DNA of 64,000 bases from Bradyrhizobium elkanii WSM2783 (GCF_000472865.1 NZ_AXAP01000003.1:194048-258047), one strand, 5' to 3'; shown: positions 1 to 9,336, counted from the first letter of the stretch. A program made the numbers and translations. The notes: generated by a model not told the origin, from the sequence alone.

Positions 1-1
1 G

Positions 2-619
2 GAGGCGGGGCCTCCCGGCGCCAGTTCGAACGGCTTCAACGAAAACCTGGCGCTGTTCAATGCCGGCAAATGCGCGATGTGGATCGACGCAACGGTTGCG
101 GCGTCGTTTGTGACCAATCCAAAGGACTCCACGGTCGCCGACAAGGTCGGCTTTGCGCTCGCGCCGAACGCCGGGCTTGGCAAGAACGCGAACTGGCTGT
201 GGGCCTGGAACCTCGCGATTCCCGCCGGCTCCAAGAAGGTCGAGGCCGCAGAAAAGTTCATCGCCTGGGCGACCGGCAAGGACTACGCAAAACTGGTTGC
301 GTCGAAGGAGGGGTGGGCCAACGTGCCGCCGGGTACGCGAACGTCGCTATACCAGAACCCTGACTACCTGAAAGTCGCGCCGTTCGCCAAATTGACGCTG
401 GCGTCGATCGATGCCGCCGATCCGAACAAGCCGACGGTGCAACCGGTGCCTTACGTTGGCGTGCAGTATGCGGCGATCCCGGAATTCCAGGGCATCGGCA
501 CCTCGGTCGGCCAGCAGTTCTCCGCGGCGCTGTCGGGCTCGACCAGCGTGGACGCGGCGTTGTCGGCGGCGCAGGCGTCGACGGAGCGGGAAATGAAGCG
601 CGCCGGCTACATCAAATAG
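2..619 (+). CDS. Sugar/polyol ABC transporter substrate-binding protein (5' partial)
   Basis: The reading frame is open from the first bases, so the start lies outside the window. The 205 visible residues are the C-terminal half of an extracellular family 1 solute-binding protein (usually about 430 residues). Visible family features are NGF near the start, the AMWIDATVAASFV stretch and the tail STEREMKRAGYIK. It would capture a sugar or sugar alcohol in the periplasm for the two permeases and ATPase that follow directly (the permease GTG adjoins its stop). The downstream polyol dehydrogenase and kinases suggest a sorbitol/mannitol/ribitol-type ligand, as in SmoE systems. The ligand is inferred; the family is clear. 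Confidence 0.9.
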   Translation, partial: EAGPPGASSNGFNENLALFNAGKCAMWIDATVAASFVTNPKDSTVADKVGFALAPNAGLGKNANWLWAWNLAIPAGSKKVEAAEKFIAWATGKDYAKLVASKEGWANVPPGTRTSLYQNPDYLKVAPFAKLTLASIDAADPNKPTVQPVPYVGVQYAAIPEFQGIGTSVGQQFSAALSGSTSVDAALSAAQASTEREMKRAGYIK

Positions 620-1591
620 GTGGCTCCCTTGGCTCAGACTCCCGAGCTAAGCCCTTCGCAGCCATCCGGCAGCTTGCACCGGATGGCTGCACCGGCTTTG
701 CAGTCGACGGAAACGGGAACCGGGACCCGACAAACGCAACTGCTCGCACGGATGCTGCTGACGCCAGCGGTCGCGCTGCTGTTCATCTGGATGATCGTCC
801 CCTTGGCGCTGACGATCTATTTCTCGCTGCTGCGTTACAATCTGCTCGACTCCGAATCCGCGCAGTTCGTCGGCTTTGAGAATTTTCGCTATTTCCTGAC
901 CGATCCGGCTTTCCTCGCTTCGCTGCAGAACACACTGGTTCTGGTCGGGTCCGTGCTTGGACTGACCATCCTGCTTGGAATTCCGCTCGCGCTGTTGCTC
1001 GACCAGCCGGTCATCGGCCGCAACATCGTGCGGCTGATGGTGATCGCGCCATTCTTCGTGATGCCGACGGTCAGCGCCCTGATCTGGAAGAACCTTCTGA
1101 TGCATCCGGTGTCTGGCCTGTTCGCCTGGATCGCAAAGCTGTTCGGCGCGCCATCGATCGACTGGTTCAACGACGTGCCGCTATTCGCAATCATCCTGAT
1201 CGTCTCCTGGCAATGGCTGCCGTTTGCAACGCTGATCCTTCTGACAGCGCTGCAATCTCTCGATGAGGAGCAGAAGGAGGCGGCTGAGATGGACGGCGCC
1301 GGCGCGCTGTCGACCTTCATCTACATCACGCTGCCGCATCTGGCCCGACCGATCACTGTCGTGATCCTGATCGAGACGATTTTCCTTCTGACCGTGTTCG
1401 CCGAGATCTTCGTCACCACCGGCGGAGGGCCGGGATTGCAGACCACCAACATCGCCTTCCTGATCTATTCGCAGGCGCTGATCCAGTATGATGTCGGCGG
1501 TGCCTCGGCGGGCGGGTTGGTGGCAGTGGTAATCGCCAACATCGTGGCTTTCTTCCTGGTCAGGATCGTCGGCCGGAATTTGGAGGCCTGA
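620..1591 (+). CDS. Carbohydrate ABC transporter permease (MalF/SmoF type)
   Basis: A 323-residue inner-membrane permease of the MalF-like binding-protein-dependent transport family. Hydrophobic segments run from about residue 45 to the end. The cytoplasmic EAA loop that contacts the ATPase is visible around residues 218-238 (EAAEMDGAG followed by LPHL). The GTG start directly abuts the stop of the binding-protein gene, which suggests translational coupling; an ATG at 683 (residue 22) is an alternative that would drop a polar Ser/Pro/Gln-rich tail. Four bases separate it from the next permease, so the two form a heterodimeric channel in one operon. Substrate is inferred from neighbours. Confidence 0.92.
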   Translation: MAPLAQTPELSPSQPSGSLHRMAAPALQSTETGTGTRQTQLLARMLLTPAVALLFIWMIVPLALTIYFSLLRYNLLDSESAQFVGFENFRYFLTDPAFLASLQNTLVLVGSVLGLTILLGIPLALLLDQPVIGRNIVRLMVIAPFFVMPTVSALIWKNLLMHPVSGLFAWIAKLFGAPSIDWFNDVPLFAIILIVSWQWLPFATLILLTALQSLDEEQKEAAEMDGAGALSTFIYITLPHLARPITVVILIETIFLLTVFAEIFVTTGGGPGLQTTNIAFLIYSQALIQYDVGGASAGGLVAVVIANIVAFFLVRIVGRNLEA

Positions 1592-1594
1592 CGC

Positions 1595-2425
1595 ATGGCG
1601 CGGATGGCAACAAGCAGGCATGTGGCGGTCTCGACCATTGCGGCGTGGCTGGTCGGCTTCCTGATCTTCTTCCCGATCCTGTGGATGGTGTTGGCGAGCT
1701 TCAAGACCGAACTCGACGCCTTCGCCATACCGCCAAAATTCCTGTTCTTTCACTGGACCACGGAAAATTATGCCGCCGTGCAGGAGCGCAGCGACTATGT
1801 CCATCATGCGCTCAACTCCATCATTGTGGCAGGCGGCTCGACGCTGATCGCGCTGCTGATTGCGATTCCCGCCGCGTGGTCGATGGCGTTCTCGCCGACC
1901 AAACGCACCAAGGATGTGCTGCTCTGGATGCTATCGACAAAGATGATGCCGCCGGTCGGCGTGCTGGTGCCGATCTATCTGATCTACCGCGATTTCGGCT
2001 TGCTCGATACTTTGACTGGTCTCGTCTTCATCCTCTGCCTCGGCAATCTGCCGATCGTGATCTGGATGCTGTTTACCTATTTCAAGGAAATCCCGAAGGA
2101 CATCCTCGAAGCCGCACGCATGGACGGAGCAACGATCAGCCGCGAACTCGTCTATGTGCTGACGCCGATGGCCGTACCGGGGCTTGCATCAACGTTGCTC
2201 TTGAATTTGATCCTCGCCTGGAACGAGGCGTTCTGGACGTTGAACCTCTCGACGCTGCAGGCCGCGCCGCTGACCGTGTTCATCGCGTCCTATTCGAGTC
2301 CCGAGGGGCTGTTCTGGGCCAAGCTCTCGGCCGCTTCCACGCTCGCGATCGCGCCGATCCTGGTGCTCGGCTGGTTCAGCCAGCGCCAGCTCGTCCGCGG
2401 CCTGACTTTTGGCGCGGTCAAGTAA
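1595..2425 (+). CDS. Carbohydrate ABC transporter permease (MalG/SmoG type)
   Basis: A 276-residue partner permease with an N-terminal membrane segment, several more hydrophobic stretches and the EAA coupling loop near residues 171-190 (EAARMDGAT). The length and the C-terminal FSQRQLVRGLTFGAVK are typical of the MalG/UgpE-like subunit of polyol importers. It follows the first permease after three bases and precedes the ATPase by 18, so it is in the same transcription unit. The nearby SDR and sugar kinases suggest a sugar-alcohol substrate; this is inference from context. Confidence 0.93.
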   Translation: MARMATSRHVAVSTIAAWLVGFLIFFPILWMVLASFKTELDAFAIPPKFLFFHWTTENYAAVQERSDYVHHALNSIIVAGGSTLIALLIAIPAAWSMAFSPTKRTKDVLLWMLSTKMMPPVGVLVPIYLIYRDFGLLDTLTGLVFILCLGNLPIVIWMLFTYFKEIPKDILEAARMDGATISRELVYVLTPMAVPGLASTLLLNLILAWNEAFWTLNLSTLQAAPLTVFIASYSSPEGLFWAKLSAASTLAIAPILVLGWFSQRQLVRGLTFGAVK

Positions 2426-2443
2426 AACGGAAAGGCTGGAGCC

Positions 2444-3448
2444 ATGGGTCAGATCACGCTTCAGAATGTCCAGAAATCGTTCGGGCCCGTTCACATCATC
2501 AAGGGCGCCGATCTGGATATCTCGGATGGTTCCTTTGTCGTTTTCGTCGGCCCCTCCGGCTGCGGCAAGACCACTCTTCTCCGCCTGATCGCCGGGCTCG
2601 AGGACGTCAGCGGCGGCAATATCCTGATCGACGGCAAGAACGTCGTTGACGTTCCGCCTGCCAAGCGCGGCTTGTCGATGGTCTTCCAATCCTATGCGCT
2701 CTATCCGCATATGAGCGTGCGCGGCAACATCGCCTTCGGCCTGAAGATGGCGGGTCTGCCGAAAGCCGAGATCAACCGGAAGGTGGAGGCCGCGGCAGCA
2801 ACCCTTAATCTGACGCCGTATCTCGACAGGAAGCCGCGCGAATTGTCGGGGGGCCAGCGCCAGCGCGTCGCGATCGGGCGGGCCATCGTCCGTGAGCCGA
2901 AGGCGTTTCTGTTCGACGAGCCGCTGTCAAATCTCGACGCCGCGCTGCGCGTGCAGATGCGCCTGGAGGTCACGCGGCTGCAGAAGCAGCTTGGCACGAC
3001 GGCCATCTATGTCACGCACGACCAGGTGGAGGCGATGACAATGGCGGACAAGATTGTGGTGCTCAATGGCGGCAAGATCGAGCAATACGGGACGCCGCTC
3101 GAACTCTACGAAAAGCCGGCCAATCTGTTCGTCGCCGGCTTCATCGGCTCGCCGAAAATGAACTTCATCTCCGGCGAGGTCGCAGGCCGCCATGACGCGG
3201 CCACCATTGGCGTTCGCCCCGAGCACCTGAAAATCGCGCGCGACGGCGAGGGATGGCCGGGAAGCATCATGGTCGCCGAGCATCTCGGCAGCGACACCTT
3301 TCTCTATGTCGACGCTGGCGCAATCGGAACACTCACCGCGCGCCACGTTGGCGAGCTCGATTTGAGCGCCGGCGACCGTGTCCTGCTGTCGCCGGATCCC
3401 GGCCGCCTGCATCGGTTCGATGAAAGCGGAAAATCGCTGCGGGCTTAA
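2444..3448 (+). CDS. ABC transporter ATP-binding protein (UgpC/MalK/SmoK type)
   Basis: A 334-residue ATPase. The Walker A motif GPSGCGKTT is at residues 36-44, the signature LSGGQRQRV near 134, and the Walker B/D-loop [11 protein letters not shown] about 20 residues later, followed by the switch histidine in YVTHDQ. The C-terminal third has the MalK-type regulatory (TOBE) region with the conserved IGVRPEHL. It energises uptake by the two preceding permeases. The start ATG follows a modest purine stretch (AAAGGCTGGA). MalK-type subunits usually serve one sugar importer, but some are shared. Confidence 0.94.
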   Translation: MGQITLQNVQKSFGPVHIIKGADLDISDGSFVVFVGPSGCGKTTLLRLIAGLEDVSGGNILIDGKNVVDVPPAKRGLSMVFQSYALYPHMSVRGNIAFGLKMAGLPKAEINRKVEAAAATLNLTPYLDRKPRELSGGQRQRVAIGRAIVREPKAFLFDEPLSNLDAALRVQMRLEVTRLQKQLGTTAIYVTHDQVEAMTMADKIVVLNGGKIEQYGTPLELYEKPANLFVAGFIGSPKMNFISGEVAGRHDAATIGVRPEHLKIARDGEGWPGSIMVAEHLGSDTFLYVDAGAIGTLTARHVGELDLSAGDRVLLSPDPGRLHRFDESGKSLRA

Positions 3449-3461
3449 CAGGAAGACCAAG

Positions 3462-4235
3462 ATGTATCTGGAAAAATTCAAACTACCCGGCAAGACCGCA
3501 GTCGTAACCGGGGGCGGGCAGGGGATCGGCCTCGCCTGTGCCGAGGCGCTGGCCGAGGCCGGCGCGAGGGTTGTGATTGCCGATCGCGATGCGGCGGTAG
3601 CCGGCGAAGCGGGTGCCTATTTGAGCGGGAAGGGCTATCAGGCCGAGGTCGCGGTCGTGGACGTGACGGATTCACGGCGCGTTACCGAGATTGCCGACGA
3701 ACTCGTCGCTCGCTACGGCCGGGTCGATGTCCTCGTCAACAATGCCGGCATCGCGCGCAGCGAGACTCCGGCCGAAACCGTGACCGACGAGCACTGGCTG
3801 AATGTCATCGACGTCAATCTCAACGGCACCTTCTGGTGCTGCCGCGCCTTCGGCAAGCACATGCTTCAGGCGCGGACGGGCAATATCGTCAATATCGGCT
3901 CGATGTCCGGTTTCATCGTCAATAAGCCGCAGGAGCAGTGCTACTACAACGCCTCCAAGGCTGCGGTGCACCATCTGACCAAATCGCTCGCAGCCGAATG
4001 GGGCGCGCGCGGCGTGCGCGTCAACGCGGTGGCGCCGACCTACATCGAGACGCCCCTGAACGCATTCGTGAAGGACAACCGCCGCATGTACGACGCCTGG
4101 ATCGGCGGCACCCCGATGGCGCGGATGGGGCAGGTGGAGGAGATCGCCTCTGTGGTCCTGTTCCTGTCATCGGAAGCGGCCAGCCTCATGACCGGAAGCA
4201 TCGTTCTTGTCGATGGTGGCTATACTTGCTGGTAA
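3462..4235 (+). CDS. SDR family polyol dehydrogenase
   Basis: A 257-residue classical short-chain dehydrogenase. The nucleotide-binding motif TGGGQGIG is at residues 16-23, NNAG lies in the middle, and the catalytic Y162-x3-K166 is in YNASK. The start was set at the ATG at 3462, behind an AGGA stretch, rather than a longer in-frame start inside the ATPase gene. Placement between a polyol-type importer and two sugar kinases suggests oxidation of a sugar alcohol (sorbitol, ribitol or arabinitol type) to a ketose with NAD+. The exact substrate cannot be read from the sequence. Confidence 0.88.
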   Translation: MYLEKFKLPGKTAVVTGGGQGIGLACAEALAEAGARVVIADRDAAVAGEAGAYLSGKGYQAEVAVVDVTDSRRVTEIADELVARYGRVDVLVNNAGIARSETPAETVTDEHWLNVIDVNLNGTFWCCRAFGKHMLQARTGNIVNIGSMSGFIVNKPQEQCYYNASKAAVHHLTKSLAAEWGARGVRVNAVAPTYIETPLNAFVKDNRRMYDAWIGGTPMARMGQVEEIASVVLFLSSEAASLMTGSIVLVDGGYTCW

Positions 4236-4263
4236 GCTTGCGTCAAAACTGACGGGAGCGAAC

Positions 4264-5931
4264 ATGCGGCAAGCCTTCATCGGCATCGACGTCGGAACCT
4301 CCAGCACGCGCGCGGGCATCTTCGACGAAAACGGAGTCCTGCTCGCAACTGCAAAACACCCGATCGCGGTCTGGCACGAGGCAGGCGACATTGTAGAGCA
4401 GTCGTCGTCAGACATCTGGGCGGCCAGCGTCTCGGCCGTCCGCAGCGCGATGGCAGTAGCCGCGATATCGCCGGAGCTCGTGAAGGGCATTGGCTTCGAC
4501 GCGACCTGCTCGCTGGTCGCCCTCGATCGGCATGGCGGACCGCTGACGGTGAGTACATCCGGCGACAAGCAGCGCAATGTCATCGTCTGGATGGATCATC
4601 GCGCGATCGAGGAAGCGCGGCTGATCAACGATAAGCAGGATGAGGTGCTGCGCTATGTCGGCGGCTCCATCTCGCCCGAGATGGAGATGCCGAAGCTGCT
4701 CTGGCTGAAGCGGCACTTGCGCGACAGTTTTGATCGCGCCGGGCATTTCTTCGACCTGGCCGACTTCCTCTCGTGGCGCGCGACAGGGTCGCTCGCGCGC
4801 TCGACCTGCACGGTGACCTGCAAGTGGAACTACCTCGCGCATGAAGGGCGTTGGAGCGCGCCATATTTTCAGCGCGTGGGCTTGCAGGAATTCGTCGAGG
4901 ACGAATATCGCAGGATCGGCACCGAGATCGTCGCTCCTGGAACGCGGCTGGGGCTTGGCCTGACCGAACAGGCGGCACGAGATTTCGGGCTGAGACCGGG
5001 GACGCCGGTCGGCGCCTCGTTGATCGATGCGCACGCCGGCGGGCTCGGCGCGATCGGCGGCCGGGACGCATCGGGTGCTGAAGTCGATGTCTGCGATCGC
5101 CTCGCCTACATCATGGGGACCTCCGCCTGCATCATGGCGACAACGGTCGATCCCTGTTTTGTACCCGGCGTGTGGGGACCGTATTACTCGGGCATGGTGC
5201 CCGGCTTCTGGCTCAACGAAGGCGGACAATCGGCGGCGGGTGCTGCGATCGATTATTTGATCCGCTCCCATCCCGCCTACATCGAGGCAAGCGACGCGGC
5301 AAGGCGCAACGGCGTGGAGATCATCCAGATCCTCGAGGAGCGGATCATGGCCCGTGCTGGGCAGGCGAGCAGGGCGGCGCTGCTGGCGCGCGACCTTCAT
5401 GTGCTGCCGGAATTCCTCGGCAACCGCTCGCCTTATGCCGATCCCGATACACGCGCCGTCATTGCCGGCCTCGATCTCGATACGGATATCTGCGCGATGG
5501 AGCGTCTGTTCGTGGCGGGGTTGTGCGGGCTCGCCTATGGCCTCGCCGACGTCATCGATGCCTTCAAGGCGCAGGGGGTCAACAGCAAGCTGATCGTCAT
5601 GGGCGGCGGCGCAGGAAGGAGCCCGCTGGTGCGGCAGATCATGGCCGATACGACCGGCCTCACGGTGGCACTACCGCAAACGGCGGAGCCGGTTCTGCTC
5701 GGCGCGGCCATGCTCGGCGCCGTCGCTGCCGGCGCCTATGCCTCGCTCGGCGAGACCATGGCCGCGATGTCGGCGCTCGGTCGCCTGACCGAGCCGGCCG
5801 CGCCGGGCATGGAAGAATTCCACCGCCGAAAGCGCGAGGTCTACAGGTTGTTGCGCGGGCTTGATCGCGGAAGCCGTGAGGCGATGCGCGGTTTTGAGAT
5901 CATCTCGAAAGGTCGCGAACGATGCTGCTGA
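4264..5931 (+). CDS. FGGY-family carbohydrate kinase (D-ribulokinase-like)
   Basis: A 555-residue kinase with the N-terminal FGGY ATPase fold motif GIDVGTSSTRAG (residues 7-18) and a C-terminal phosphate-binding region around VMGGGAGRSPLVRQ. The stretch YVGGSISPEMEMPKLLWLK resembles the ribulokinase (FGGY/AraB-like) branch rather than glycerol or xylulose kinases. The ATG at 4264 is preferred over an in-frame start at 4207 that overlaps the SDR gene. It would phosphorylate the ketose made by the SDR, plausibly ribulose, to feed the pentose phosphate pathway. It overlaps the next gene by 10 bases. Substrate is inference. Confidence 0.88.
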   Translation: MRQAFIGIDVGTSSTRAGIFDENGVLLATAKHPIAVWHEAGDIVEQSSSDIWAASVSAVRSAMAVAAISPELVKGIGFDATCSLVALDRHGGPLTVSTSGDKQRNVIVWMDHRAIEEARLINDKQDEVLRYVGGSISPEMEMPKLLWLKRHLRDSFDRAGHFFDLADFLSWRATGSLARSTCTVTCKWNYLAHEGRWSAPYFQRVGLQEFVEDEYRRIGTEIVAPGTRLGLGLTEQAARDFGLRPGTPVGASLIDAHAGGLGAIGGRDASGAEVDVCDRLAYIMGTSACIMATTVDPCFVPGVWGPYYSGMVPGFWLNEGGQSAAGAAIDYLIRSHPAYIEASDAARRNGVEIIQILEERIMARAGQASRAALLARDLHVLPEFLGNRSPYADPDTRAVIAGLDLDTDICAMERLFVAGLCGLAYGLADVIDAFKAQGVNSKLIVMGGGAGRSPLVRQIMADTTGLTVALPQTAEPVLLGAAMLGAVAAGAYASLGETMAAMSALGRLTEPAAPGMEEFHRRKREVYRLLRGLDRGSREAMRGFEIISKGRERCC

Positions 5932-6857
5932 GCTGTGGCGATGCGCTGATCGATTTTGTGCCGGTTACGACCGCAGACGGTCACGAAGCGGTACGACCGG
6001 CAGTCGGCGGGTCTTGCCTCAACGTTGCGGTCGGACTGGCGCGGCTTGGCGCGCCGACCGGCTTTGTCGGTGGCGTCTCGACCGATCTGTTCGGCCGCAT
6101 GATCGCCGACCACGCCGCCGCATCCGGCGTCGACCTTCGCTATGCCACCCGCAGCGATCGCCAGACCACGCTTGCTTTCGTCCGAATGGTCGCGGGCGAG
6201 TCGCAATATGCGTTTTATGACGCGGAGACGGCCACCCGGGAATGGACCTATTCGCACGGCAAAATTCCGTTCGAGACGATCGAGGCCGTCCACATCGGCT
6301 CAACGACGCTGGTCAACGAGAGGGGAGCCGCGGAAACCGCCGCGATGGTCGCCGATGCCAAATCATCGGCGACGATTTCGTTCGACCCGAACTGCAGGCC
6401 CAATCTGGTCAAGGACAAGACAGCCTATCTCGCGCGCATGGACGGGTTTGTCGACAGCGCGGACATCGTTCGCATGTCGGACGTTGACTTCGACTATCTC
6501 TACGGGAAAGAGGCTTACGCAGCGAAGGCGGAAGAGTTCCTGGCTGGAGGCGGCAGCCTGTTTGTCGTCACGCGCGGAACGAAGGGAGCCCAGGCCTGGC
6601 ATTCGGCGGCCGGTGCCATCGAAGTCGGGTCACCCGCGATCACCGTCGTGGACACGATCGGCGCAGGCGACAGCTTTCAGGCCGCGCTGCTGTTTGCGCT
6701 GCATAAGCAGGGTAGACTCGGCAGGAGCGGACTGAGGGACACCAACGCGAACGAGCTTCGCTGCGCGCTGGCATTTGCCTGCAGTTGCGCTGCGCTGACC
6801 TGCACGCGGGTTGGGGCAGATCCGCCCCGCAGCAACGAAGTTGCTTGGACGTGTTAG
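5922..6857 (+). CDS. PfkB-family carbohydrate kinase (fructokinase-like)
   Basis: A 311-residue ribokinase/PfkB sugar kinase. The N-terminal signature region GGSCLNVAVGLARLGAP and the C-terminal DTIGAGDSF (G247-A-G-D250, with Asp250 as catalytic base and the anion hole) are both visible. It overlaps the FGGY kinase by 10 bases, so the two are translationally linked and end the operon. With a ketose-producing SDR upstream, fructokinase activity is likely: sorbitol to fructose to fructose-6-phosphate. Two different kinases suggest the operon handles more than one polyol. Substrate remains inferred. Confidence 0.88.
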   Translation: MLLSCGDALIDFVPVTTADGHEAVRPAVGGSCLNVAVGLARLGAPTGFVGGVSTDLFGRMIADHAAASGVDLRYATRSDRQTTLAFVRMVAGESQYAFYDAETATREWTYSHGKIPFETIEAVHIGSTTLVNERGAAETAAMVADAKSSATISFDPNCRPNLVKDKTAYLARMDGFVDSADIVRMSDVDFDYLYGKEAYAAKAEEFLAGGGSLFVVTRGTKGAQAWHSAAGAIEVGSPAITVVDTIGAGDSFQAALLFALHKQGRLGRSGLRDTNANELRCALAFACSCAALTCTRVGADPPRSNEVAWTC

Positions 6858-6875
6858 AGGCGTTGGGCGCCTCTA
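6855..6875 (+). terminator. Hairpin at the end of the polyol operon
   Basis: A perfect 8-bp inverted repeat (TAGAGGCG, 5-base loop, CGCCTCTA) starts in the stop codon of the PfkB gene. No T-run follows, so it is at best a weak or Rho-assisted terminator, or an mRNA 3'-end stabiliser. No other gene is seen in 6858-7268 apart from the promoter elements listed separately. Confidence 0.35.
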
Positions 6876-6981
6876 GGTGCAAGGCGGCTTAGGCGACCGC
6901 AATAAACATCGCGACGCTCGAAAGATACGCGCGGCCAATAATCGACGTTATGCCACCGGTGAGCCAACCCTCATGGTTTTG

Positions 6982-6996
6982 TTAAATCGTTTCATT
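6982..6996. promoter_or_regulatory. Candidate LacI-family operator
   Basis: The site TTAAATCGTTTCATT is a near-palindrome around a central CG, close to the LacI/GalR pattern of TGAAA and TTTCA half-sites. It overlaps the edge of a perfect TTGACA -35 element. A second copy of the half-site (ATGAAACGAT, 7241-7250) lies in inverted orientation just before the ribosome binding site of the next gene. A LacI-family regulator closes the same operon (21494). Binding is inferred. Confidence 0.4.
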
Positions 6997-7023
6997 GACA
7001 GGCCGTCCATAACGGCACATAGT
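6995..7023 (+). promoter_or_regulatory. Candidate sigma70-type promoter for the Liv/organic-acid operon
   Basis: A perfect -35 hexamer TTGACA (6995-7000) is followed after 17 bases by CATAGT (7018-7023), which matches 4 of 6 positions of TATAAT. It would give a leader of about 240 bases before the ATG at 7269. The upstream edge overlaps the candidate operator at 6982-6996. I see no recognisable riboswitch in the leader. Confidence 0.45.
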
Positions 7024-7240
7024 CTCTAACCAAGTGCTGAAAGAACAATCAGAGGGAAGGGACGCCGACGCTCGGGCTGGGTGCAGACTTCGCTCAAGCG
7101 GCCAAGCTGGAATAATTACAAAGCAAAATCAATATATTGTTTGAATGTTGCGTCCATCCTCTGGTGGGGTGACGCGACTGCGCGAAGCTAAGTGTCGCGC
7201 GCCTCGCAACACGCGCTGGCAGAAAAACAAGCAAAAATAA

Positions 7241-7250
7241 ATGAAACGAT
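7241..7250. promoter_or_regulatory. Second candidate operator half-site
   Basis: ATGAAACGAT is the exact reverse complement of ATCGTTTCAT in the upstream candidate operator at 6982-6996, about 250 bases away. It lies about 10 bases before the ribosome binding site of the binding-protein gene, in an A-rich stretch. Two spaced sites in opposite orientation would permit repressor looping, which is speculative. Confidence 0.3.
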
Positions 7251-7268
7251 CCATATCGGAGGGTGGAA

Positions 7269-8456
7269 ATGAAGATAACGCGTCGTGACTTGCTGTTGGC
7301 CGGCGCCGCAATCAGCGCTTCGAGTGTCGTGTGCGGGCCGTCCGCGCTCGCCGCCGGACCGGAGCTCAAACTGGGCGTCGTCGGTGTGCTTTCCGGGCCG
7401 GCTGCGCAGTGGGGACTCGCCCTCAAGGGCGCGGCGGAGTTCGCCGCTGCGGAGGCCAATCGCGACGGCCTGGTCAAGATCGACGGCGCGCCCTGTCAAG
7501 TCAGTGTCGTTGCGATCGATAGCAAATACACCGCAGAGGGCGCCGCCGCGGCAGCAAATACGCTCGCGGGGCAGGGCGTAAAATTTATCATCGGTCCCAT
7601 CGGTTCACCCGAACTCACCGGGCTGAAGCCCATCGCCAAACGCAATTCGATGCTGGTGATGGGCAATGGCTACGCCAAGGATGCGCTGGGTCCGCAATGG
7701 CCGTTGGTGTTCCATGTCGGCCCTGGTCCGTCGGGATGGGCCGATCCGATCATCAAGATCGCCAAGCAGAAATTCGGCATCAAGAGCGTTGTCCTCGTTG
7801 CTCCGAACGACCAGGGGGGCACGGATATCGCAAGCGTCGATGCGGACGCCTACAAGAAGAACGGTATCGCTGCGACTGAGGAGTACTACCAGCGCGGCAC
7901 CACCAATTTTGCGCCGATCGTGACGCGCATCATGAACGCAAAACCGGAGGCCGTGGATCTCGCGTCCTCGCCGCCCGGCGACGCCGGCATCATGGTCAAG
8001 CAATTGCGCCAAGCCGGGTTCGAAGGACCGATCGGGCGCCTCGGTGGCCCAGGCTATGGCGAGATCTCGCGGGTTGCCGGCGGCGACCCCGTGCTGAAGG
8101 ACTTCTATTGGTACGAGCCGGTTCTGGTCGACGAGAAGGTCCAACTGATCGCCGACGAATACAAGAAGCTGTTCGGCACCGAGCGGCCTGAGAACAATTT
8201 GTTTTTCCAGTGGGTGTCCGGCACTCGCATGGTCCTAAAGGCGATCGCGAAAGCGGGTACGATCACCGACACCGAAAAGGTGGCTCAGGCTCTCCGTGCA
8301 TTGCCCGTGGACGATCCAAATGTCGGTTCAGGACATTGGATCGGCAAGGAATTCTTCGGCATCAACCATGAGCTATCGTTCCCCTTCGGCGTGGGATTGG
8401 TCACTGACGGAAAATTGCAGCCGATCGTTCCGGTCGAAGCGGCCACGGGCAAGTAG
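7269..8456 (+). CDS. Branched-chain-type ABC transporter substrate-binding protein
   Basis: A 395-residue periplasmic binding protein of the Leu/Ile/Val (Peripla_BP_6) family. The N-terminus MKITRRDLLLAGAA looks like a Tat-type leader (twin Arg then a hydrophobic run) ending around ALAAGPELK, where the mature GVVGVLSGPAAQWG core begins. The ATG at 7269 is chosen because GGAGGG sits 5 bases upstream; a GTG at 7263 falls inside that Shine-Dalgarno. It is the first gene of a long operon whose enzymes process an organic acid as a CoA thioester, so the ligand is more likely such an acid or an aromatic than an amino acid. Confidence 0.93.
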   Translation: MKITRRDLLLAGAAISASSVVCGPSALAAGPELKLGVVGVLSGPAAQWGLALKGAAEFAAAEANRDGLVKIDGAPCQVSVVAIDSKYTAEGAAAAANTLAGQGVKFIIGPIGSPELTGLKPIAKRNSMLVMGNGYAKDALGPQWPLVFHVGPGPSGWADPIIKIAKQKFGIKSVVLVAPNDQGGTDIASVDADAYKKNGIAATEEYYQRGTTNFAPIVTRIMNAKPEAVDLASSPPGDAGIMVKQLRQAGFEGPIGRLGGPGYGEISRVAGGDPVLKDFYWYEPVLVDEKVQLIADEYKKLFGTERPENNLFFQWVSGTRMVLKAIAKAGTITDTEKVAQALRALPVDDPNVGSGHWIGKEFFGINHELSFPFGVGLVTDGKLQPIVPVEAATGK

Positions 8457-8466
8457 CGGAGTTCCT

Positions 8467-9333
8467 GTGGAAGGCATCGTCGCCACCGGCCTCATCGGCA
8501 TCAGCCTGGGCGCGCAGTATGCGCTGCTCGCCCTCGGCTTCACCCTGATCTTCGGCATTCTCGGCGTGGTCAATTTCGCCCATGGCGGATTCTACGTGCT
8601 CGGAGGCTATCTCGCTTATTCGGCGGTGACCTATCTTGGTCTGCCCTATGCGCTGGCAGTGATCGCCGCCGCGCTCGGCACGACGGCGCTGGGTTATCTC
8701 TTCGAGCGTTTCGTCCTCGATCACGTGATCGACGATCACTTGGCGACACTGATGCTGACGCTCGGTCTCTATTTGATGATGTCGAGCGGCCTTCTGGTGA
8801 TCTTTGGACCGCAGTCGCCTGCATTCAGCTTTCCCCTGACGGGCGTCCTGCGCGGGCACGGCTTCTACGTCCCGATCGAGAATCTCGTGGTCCTTGCCGT
8901 CTGCCTGGTGGGTATCCTGTCGATCTATGCCCTGATTTACTACACCGACTTCGGCCGCGCCTTGCGTGCGCTCGCTGACGACCGCTCCGTCGCCACGGCG
9001 CAGGGACTGCGTCCAAAGCTTTTGTTTCCGACAGCGTTCGCGCTGGCCACCGGGCTTGCGGGTCTCACCGGCGCGCTGGTCACGCCTATCCTCTCGCTTG
9101 CACCGCATGTCGGCGATCCCGTGCTGGCGACATCGTTCCTCATTGTCATTCTTGGTGGTCTCGGAAGCATTGGCGGTGCAACGGTTGCGGCCTTTCTCGT
9201 CGGCATGGTGGAAGCGTTCTCGGCGGTCTATCTCGGAGGATCGAAGGGCGCTCTCGCATTGTTCGTGCTCGTCCTCATCATGTTGGTGGTCAGGCCGTCC
9301 GGCCTGTTCGGCCATCGAGTACGTGGAGCGTGA
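8467..9333 (+). CDS. Branched-chain-type ABC transporter permease (LivH type)
   Basis: A 288-residue inner-membrane permease of the LivH family. It has the typical GISLGAQYALLALGFTLIFG and VNFAHGGFYVLGGY N-terminal region and a C-terminal ILGGLGSIGGATVAAF loop that contacts the ATPases. The GTG at 8467 gives the expected N-terminus and starts 10 bases after the binding-protein stop; the longer open frame that begins inside that gene has no family resemblance. It pairs with the following permease. Confidence 0.92.
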   Translation: MEGIVATGLIGISLGAQYALLALGFTLIFGILGVVNFAHGGFYVLGGYLAYSAVTYLGLPYALAVIAAALGTTALGYLFERFVLDHVIDDHLATLMLTLGLYLMMSSGLLVIFGPQSPAFSFPLTGVLRGHGFYVPIENLVVLAVCLVGILSIYALIYYTDFGRALRALADDRSVATAQGLRPKLLFPTAFALATGLAGLTGALVTPILSLAPHVGDPVLATSFLIVILGGLGSIGGATVAAFLVGMVEAFSAVYLGGSKGALALFVLVLIMLVVRPSGLFGHRVRGA

Positions 9334-9336
9334 GCC

